A stretch of DNA of 31,086 nucleotides from NCBI GenBank assembly GCA_964509845.1, contig CAZDZG010000010.1:1-31086 (forward strand), given 5' to 3'. The notes under the pieces are model-generated. The model made no database searches and was not told where the DNA came from. It saw nothing but the letters and a program-made list of their open reading frames with translations. Source of the DNA: WYZ-LMO6 sp964509845. GTDB taxonomy: Archaea > Hadarchaeota > Hadarchaeia > Hadarchaeales > WYZ-LMO6. Made by a program: the position numbers and the translations under genes. Shown piece by piece: positions 27,594 to 31,086 of this stretch. Numbering within the stretch: the first letter of the stretch is position 1; every line of letters starts with the position of its first letter.

Positions 27594-27602
27594 CTTTATT
27601 TG
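27594..27602 (+). promoter_or_regulatory. TATA-like element of the serS operon
   Basis: CTTTATTTGG around 27594-27603 is about 33 bp before TTG 27631 in an otherwise G-rich spacer and probably starts transcription of the serS, S3Ae and phosphomutase genes. Confidence 0.45.
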
Positions 27603-27630
27603 GTGGGAGGGTCAAGGAGGAGGACCGGGC

Positions 27631-29100
27631 TTGAGGTTCGTGCTGAGGGCTAGACTGAGGTTCAGCGGGGACCTGGAGGGGCTGAGGGAAGAAATAAGGG
27701 AAGTGCTGGAGGGATCCTCCGAGCTCCTGCGCAGGGGGGCCCCGCCGGGCAGGGAGGGGGCCAGGCTGGAGGGTTGGGAGGTGAGGGGGAGGGAGCTGGA
27801 GCTGCGGATAAGCTCGGACAGGTACGTGAGGTCCCACAGCGCCCTCCTCCGCCTGGCCAGGGAGCTGCAGGGGAGGCTGGGCAGGCACAGGGTGGGCCTG
27901 CGGGGGATGGAGGGGGAGGAATACAGGGTGGAGCTTCCCCACCTCCCTCCCGGGGCCGAGGCCCTGCTGGAGGGGATGTCCCACGAGGTGGAGAGGAGGG
28001 AGGACGGGGTGACGCTGGTCCTCAGGAACCTCTCCGAGGCCGATTTGAGGGGGGGAACGGTGGACAGGCTGGTCTCGCTGGTGGAGCGCCCCGCCCCCCG
28101 GGCCGGGGGACCCAGCGTGGTCAGGGAGGAGGAGGGGACCCCTCCCCTCTTCTCCGGCAACCCGGTTGAGGAGATGGAGAGGAGGGGATGGATCCAGGAG
28201 TTCCCGGGGAAGGGACAGTGGGTTTACGGCCCCCCCTTCGCCGAGCTGCTGGGGGCGGTGGAGGACCTGCTCCTGGAGAGGGTGGTGAGGCCGCTGGGCT
28301 TCAGGGAGGCCATGTTCCCCAAGCTCATACCCCTGGAGGTGATGAGGAGGATGCCCGGCTACCTCGACGGCATACCGGAGGGCATGTATTACGTCTGCCC
28401 CCCTCCCAGGGATCCTCAGGCCTTCTCCGGCTTCAAGGCGGAGGTAAGGCTGAGGAGGAGGGTGGCGGCCGAGAAGCTGAGGGAGGTTCTGGAGGATCCC
28501 TCCTACGTGCTCGCCCCCGCCCAGTGCGAGCCCTTCTACCAGATGTTCAGCGGGAGGAGGGTCAGGCTGGAGGAGCTCCCCGTCAGGCTCTTCGACAGGA
28601 GCGGCTGGACCTACCGCTGGGAGGGAGGGGGGGCGGAGGGGCTGATCCGCACGCACGAGTTCAGGAGGATAGAGCTGGTCTTCCTGGGCTCCCCGGAGCA
28701 GGTGGTGGGGATAAGGGAGGGGGTGAGGGAGAAGAGCGAGGGGCTCCTCAGGGAGCTGGGGCTCAGGTGGAGGCTCACCCTCGCCACCCCCTTCTACCTC
28801 AGGGAGGGGGAGAGGGAGGAGGGACCGGAGGCGGCCACCTACGACCTGGAGGTGAGGCTGCCCTATAAGGAGGACTGGCTGGAGGTGGCCTCCCTCAACG
28901 TGCACGGGGAGAGATTTGTGAGGTCCTTCGGGATAAAGGAGGAGAAGGGGAGGAGGATCTGGACGGGCTGCTGCGGCTTCGGCACCACCCGCTGGGTGGT
29001 GGGCCTCCTGGCCCACTACGGGCTGGAGGAGGAGAACTGGCCCGGGATCCTCAGGGAGCGCGTGAGGGTTTTATCCGGAAGGGGAAAAGGGGAAGGGTGA
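27631..29100 (+). CDS. serS: Seryl-tRNA synthetase, type 2 (methanogen type)
   Basis: This class II synthetase charges tRNA-Ser. It is the rare zinc-dependent archaeal form, with an unusual N-terminal domain (about residues 1-165) instead of the long coiled-coil arm of ordinary SerRS. The catalytic core shows the three zinc ligands expected from the Methanosarcina barkeri structure: Cys in APAQCEPF, Glu in HEFRRIELVF and Cys in TGCCGFGTTRW (motif 3 region). The start TTG 27631 follows AAGGAGGAGGACC and gives 489 residues; an open frame further upstream overlaps pcc1 and is not conserved. Type 2 SerRS is otherwise nearly confined to methanogens. Ribosomal S3Ae follows four bases later. Confidence 0.92.
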   Translation: MRFVLRARLRFSGDLEGLREEIREVLEGSSELLRRGAPPGREGARLEGWEVRGRELELRISSDRYVRSHSALLRLARELQGRLGRHRVGLRGMEGEEYRVELPHLPPGAEALLEGMSHEVERREDGVTLVLRNLSEADLRGGTVDRLVSLVERPAPRAGGPSVVREEEGTPPLFSGNPVEEMERRGWIQEFPGKGQWVYGPPFAELLGAVEDLLLERVVRPLGFREAMFPKLIPLEVMRRMPGYLDGIPEGMYYVCPPPRDPQAFSGFKAEVRLRRRVAAEKLREVLEDPSYVLAPAQCEPFYQMFSGRRVRLEELPVRLFDRSGWTYRWEGGGAEGLIRTHEFRRIELVFLGSPEQVVGIREGVREKSEGLLRELGLRWRLTLATPFYLREGEREEGPEAATYDLEVRLPYKEDWLEVASLNVHGERFVRSFGIKEEKGRRIWTGCCGFGTTRWVVGLLAHYGLEEENWPGILRERVRVLSGRGKGEG

Positions 29101-29104
29101 GGAC

Positions 29105-29728
29105 TTGCCGGGAAAGGCGGGCTCGGCCAAGGAGTGGAAGAGGAAGGTCTGGTACGAGCTTTACGCCCCGCCCATGTTCGGCGGGACCAAGGTGGGGGAG
29201 ACCCCCGCCTCGGATCCCCAGCAGGTCCTGGGGAGGAAGGTGGAGGTCTCCCTGGGGGACCTCATCCAGGACGTCTCCAGGGCCTACCTCAAGCTCTACT
29301 TCCAGGTGGTGAGGGTGGAGGGGGAGAAGGCCTACACGGACTTCGTGGGCCACGACATGGCCCAGCACTTCCTCCGCAGCCAGGTGAGGAGGAGGGCCAC
29401 CAAGATCACCCACATCATGACGGTGAGGACCAGGGACGGAAGGGACCTCCAGGCCACGGTGACGGTGCTGACGGCCAGGAAGATCTCCCGCTCCCAGGCG
29501 AAGGCCATACGCTCCGAGATCGTGAACATCCTCACCACCAGGGCCTCCGAGCGCACCTTCGACCAGTTCGTCCAGGAGGCCGTGCTCGGCAAGCTCTCCG
29601 CCGACATCTACAAGGCGGCCAAGAAGTACTGCCCCATCAGGAGGGTGGAGATCCAGAAGACGGAGGTGCTGAAGCCCACCGGGGCCCAGGCGCCCTCCCC
29701 CGTCCCCGCCCAGGCCCCGGCGGTCTGA
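29105..29728 (+). CDS. rps3ae: Ribosomal protein S3Ae (eS1)
   Basis: This component of the small ribosomal subunit is specific to archaea and eukaryotes. The sequence has KVWYELYAPPMFGGTKVGET, GRKVEVSLGDLIQDVS, YTDFVGHDMAQHFLRSQVRR and KYCPIRRVEIQKTEVLK, all family landmarks. The last 20 residues are an Ala/Pro-rich tail. The start is TTG 29105, four bases after serS, with GGGAAGGGTGAGG upstream. The 207-residue size is normal. Confidence 0.96.
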   Translation: MPGKAGSAKEWKRKVWYELYAPPMFGGTKVGETPASDPQQVLGRKVEVSLGDLIQDVSRAYLKLYFQVVRVEGEKAYTDFVGHDMAQHFLRSQVRRRATKITHIMTVRTRDGRDLQATVTVLTARKISRSQAKAIRSEIVNILTTRASERTFDQFVQEAVLGKLSADIYKAAKKYCPIRRVEIQKTEVLKPTGAQAPSPVPAQAPAV

Positions 29729-29738
29729 CGGGAGGGAC

Positions 29739-31076
29739 TTGCCCGGGCTCTTCGGGACCTCGGGCGTGAGGGGGCTCGCCAACGTCGAGGTGGATCCCCC
29801 CCTGGCCCTGAGGCTGGGCCTGGGCCTGGCCTCCCTCCTGGGGAACTCGGGAAGGGTGGTGGTGGGGAGGGATCCCAGGACCTCCAGCGAGATGCTGGAG
29901 AGGGCCCTCCTCGCCGGCCTCCTCTCCGGCGGGGTCACGGCGGTGAGGGCGGGGATGGTCCCCACCCCCGTTCTGGCCTTCTCCGTGAGGGAGTGGCGCG
30001 CGGAGGCGGGGGTGATGGTGACCGCCTCCCACAACCCGCCCGAGTACAATGGCCTGAAGTGCTGGGATGGGGAGGGGGCGGCCTTCACCCCCGAGAGGGA
30101 GGAGGAGCTGGAGAGGGAGATGGGCAGGGCCCGGGGGGTGGAGTGGAGGAGGGTGGGGGGGCTGGAGGAGAGGGATCCCGTGGGGGAGTACCTGCGCTGG
30201 GTCCTTGGCCGCTTCCCCCTCCGGGAGGGGCACAGGGTGGTGGTGGACTGCGGGAACGGGGCGGCCTGCCGGGTCACCCCCCCGCTCCTCAGGGAGGCGG
30301 GGTGCGAGGTCCTCTCCCTCCACGGCTTTCCCAGCGGCCTCTTCCCAGGAAGGGGGCCCGAGCCCACCGCCGAGAGCCTCTCCGACCTCTCGAGGGCGGT
30401 GGTCTCCAGGGGGGCGGAGGTGGGGTTCGCCCACGATGGGGACGCCGACCGGATAGCGGTGGTGGATGACAGGGGAAGGTTCGCCCCCCCCGACAAGCTG
30501 CTGGCCCTGGTGGCCTCCCACCTGGTGAGGAAGGGGGAGAAGGTGGTCACCACGGTGGATGCCTCCAGGGTGGTGGAGGAGTGGGTGGAGAGGAAGGGGG
30601 GGAAGGTGGTGAGGACGAGGGTGGGGGACGTGAGCGTGGCCTGGGCCCTCAGGAGGGAGGGGGGGAGGTTCGGGGGGGAGCCCAGCGGGGCCTGGATCCT
30701 TCCCGAGGCCCACCTAGCCCCCGACGGCCCGCTGGCCACCCTGCTCCTGCTCAGGATGCTGGAGGAGGAGGGGAGGAGGCTCTCCGAGCTCCTGGACGAG
30801 GTCCCCTCCTATCCCCTCCTGAGGGAGAAGGTTCCCTGCGCCCCGGGCGAGAAGGGGGAGAGGATGAGGAGGCTCAGGGAAAAGGTGGAGAGGCTGGAGG
30901 GGGTCGTGGGGGTGGAGGAGGTGGATGGCCTGAGGATCTCCTTCGAGGAGGGGAGCTGGCTGCTGGTGAGGCCCTCCGGCACCGAGCCCTGCCTCAGGGT
31001 GACCTGTGAGGCAAGGACGGAGGGGGAGGCCAGGAGGAGGGTGAGGGAGGTCCTTTCCCTCCTGGCTGTGCGGTGA
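29739..31076 (+). CDS. glmM: Phosphohexomutase (phosphoglucosamine/phosphomannomutase family)
   Basis: The 445-residue enzyme moves phosphate between C1 and C6 of sugar phosphates. It has FGTSGVRG at the start, the catalytic phosphoserine loop VTASHNPPEYNG with S97, the Mg site DGDADR (D233, D235, D237), the sugar-binding FGGEPSG and the phosphate clamp RPSGTEP. The choice between phosphoglucosamine mutase, phosphomannomutase and phosphoglucomutase is not settled by these motifs. TTG 29739 with GGGAGGG upstream starts ten bases after S3Ae. It supplies sugar nucleotides for glycans. The gene is complete, ending ten bases before the window edge. Confidence 0.92.
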   Translation: MPGLFGTSGVRGLANVEVDPPLALRLGLGLASLLGNSGRVVVGRDPRTSSEMLERALLAGLLSGGVTAVRAGMVPTPVLAFSVREWRAEAGVMVTASHNPPEYNGLKCWDGEGAAFTPEREEELEREMGRARGVEWRRVGGLEERDPVGEYLRWVLGRFPLREGHRVVVDCGNGAACRVTPPLLREAGCEVLSLHGFPSGLFPGRGPEPTAESLSDLSRAVVSRGAEVGFAHDGDADRIAVVDDRGRFAPPDKLLALVASHLVRKGEKVVTTVDASRVVEEWVERKGGKVVRTRVGDVSVAWALRREGGRFGGEPSGAWILPEAHLAPDGPLATLLLLRMLEEEGRRLSELLDEVPSYPLLREKVPCAPGEKGERMRRLREKVERLEGVVGVEEVDGLRISFEEGSWLLVRPSGTEPCLRVTCEARTEGEARRRVREVLSLLAVR

Positions 31077-31086
31077 GCGGAGGGGG

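Noticed and set aside
27202..29016. 604-codon open frame antisense to serS
   Set aside because: A shadow of the type 2 SerRS gene; no start signal, motif or promoter supports it.
1..31086. CRISPR array or insertion sequence
   Set aside because: No regularly spaced direct repeats, no transposase and no terminal inverted repeats were seen; the GGAGG-rich repetition is codon bias.

Overview
This window looks like chromosomal DNA of a thermophilic or hyperthermophilic archaeon with high G+C (roughly two thirds by eye, not counted). The archaeal signs are direct: RNA polymerase subunit Rpo7 (RpoE1) with Spt4, RadA, a multi-OB-fold RPA, KEOPS Pcc1, ribosomal protein S3Ae, the diphthine synthase gene, a CTP-type riboflavin kinase, and TATA boxes about 25-30 bp before many start codons. 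The mix of a CooC/CooT nickel pair, an FmdE protein, methanogen-type (type 2) SerRS, class II HMG-CoA reductase and bacterial-type GAPDH fits a euryarchaeal relative of methanogens. Hadarchaeota (Hadesarchaea) is my best guess, but this is inference without a search. Coding strands are strongly purine-rich, arginine is mostly AGG, and GTG/TTG starts are common.

Layout. 1-2444 (+): small zinc-finger protein, a LigD-type primase-polymerase with an N-terminal winged helix, and an LDH2-family dehydrogenase. 2451-4663 (-): gap-pgk pair. 4748-7665 (+): riboflavin operon rbkR-ribB-ribC-ribH-arfB. 7586-8595 (-): diphthine synthase and DUF357. 8637-10994 (+): Fcf1-like PIN protein, rpoE1, spt4, then the bifunctional FBP aldolase/phosphatase. 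10991-12069 (-): winged-helix, coiled-coil and membrane protein genes. 12186-15153 (+): superoxide reductase, a zinc protein, aconitase and a stand-alone LigD-type 3'-phosphoesterase. 15178-16525 (-): sirtuin, two-TM protein, and a zinc-ribbon gene with a structured leader. 16671-17773 (+): secreted and membrane protein pair. 17775-21400 (-): fmdE plus a Fec/Btu-type ABC transporter. 21489-22408 (-): cooC-cooT. 22454-31076 (+): HMG-CoA reductase, RPA, RadA with a mini-intein, Pcc1, SerRS type 2, S3Ae and a phosphohexomutase.

Functional themes. GAPDH, PGK, FBP aldolase/phosphatase and the phosphomutase form a gluconeogenic/sugar-phosphate set. The riboflavin operon holds most of the archaeal FMN route and begins with a probable bifunctional regulator-kinase. 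CooC, CooT, FmdE and the importer point to metal trafficking, with CooC/CooT implying a nickel CO dehydrogenase encoded elsewhere. DNA repair is represented by RPA, RadA and two separated pieces of a LigD-like end-joining system.

The most unusual items are a compact three-way-junction RNA predicted at the 5' end of the zinc-ribbon mRNA (15360-15425, minus strand), a 186-residue mini-intein that splits the Walker A motif of RadA between its Lys and Thr, and the HTH-fused LigD-type polymerase whose usual motif II His is a Gln. The window is gene-dense; the only gene-free stretches are short promoter regions of under about 150 bp.
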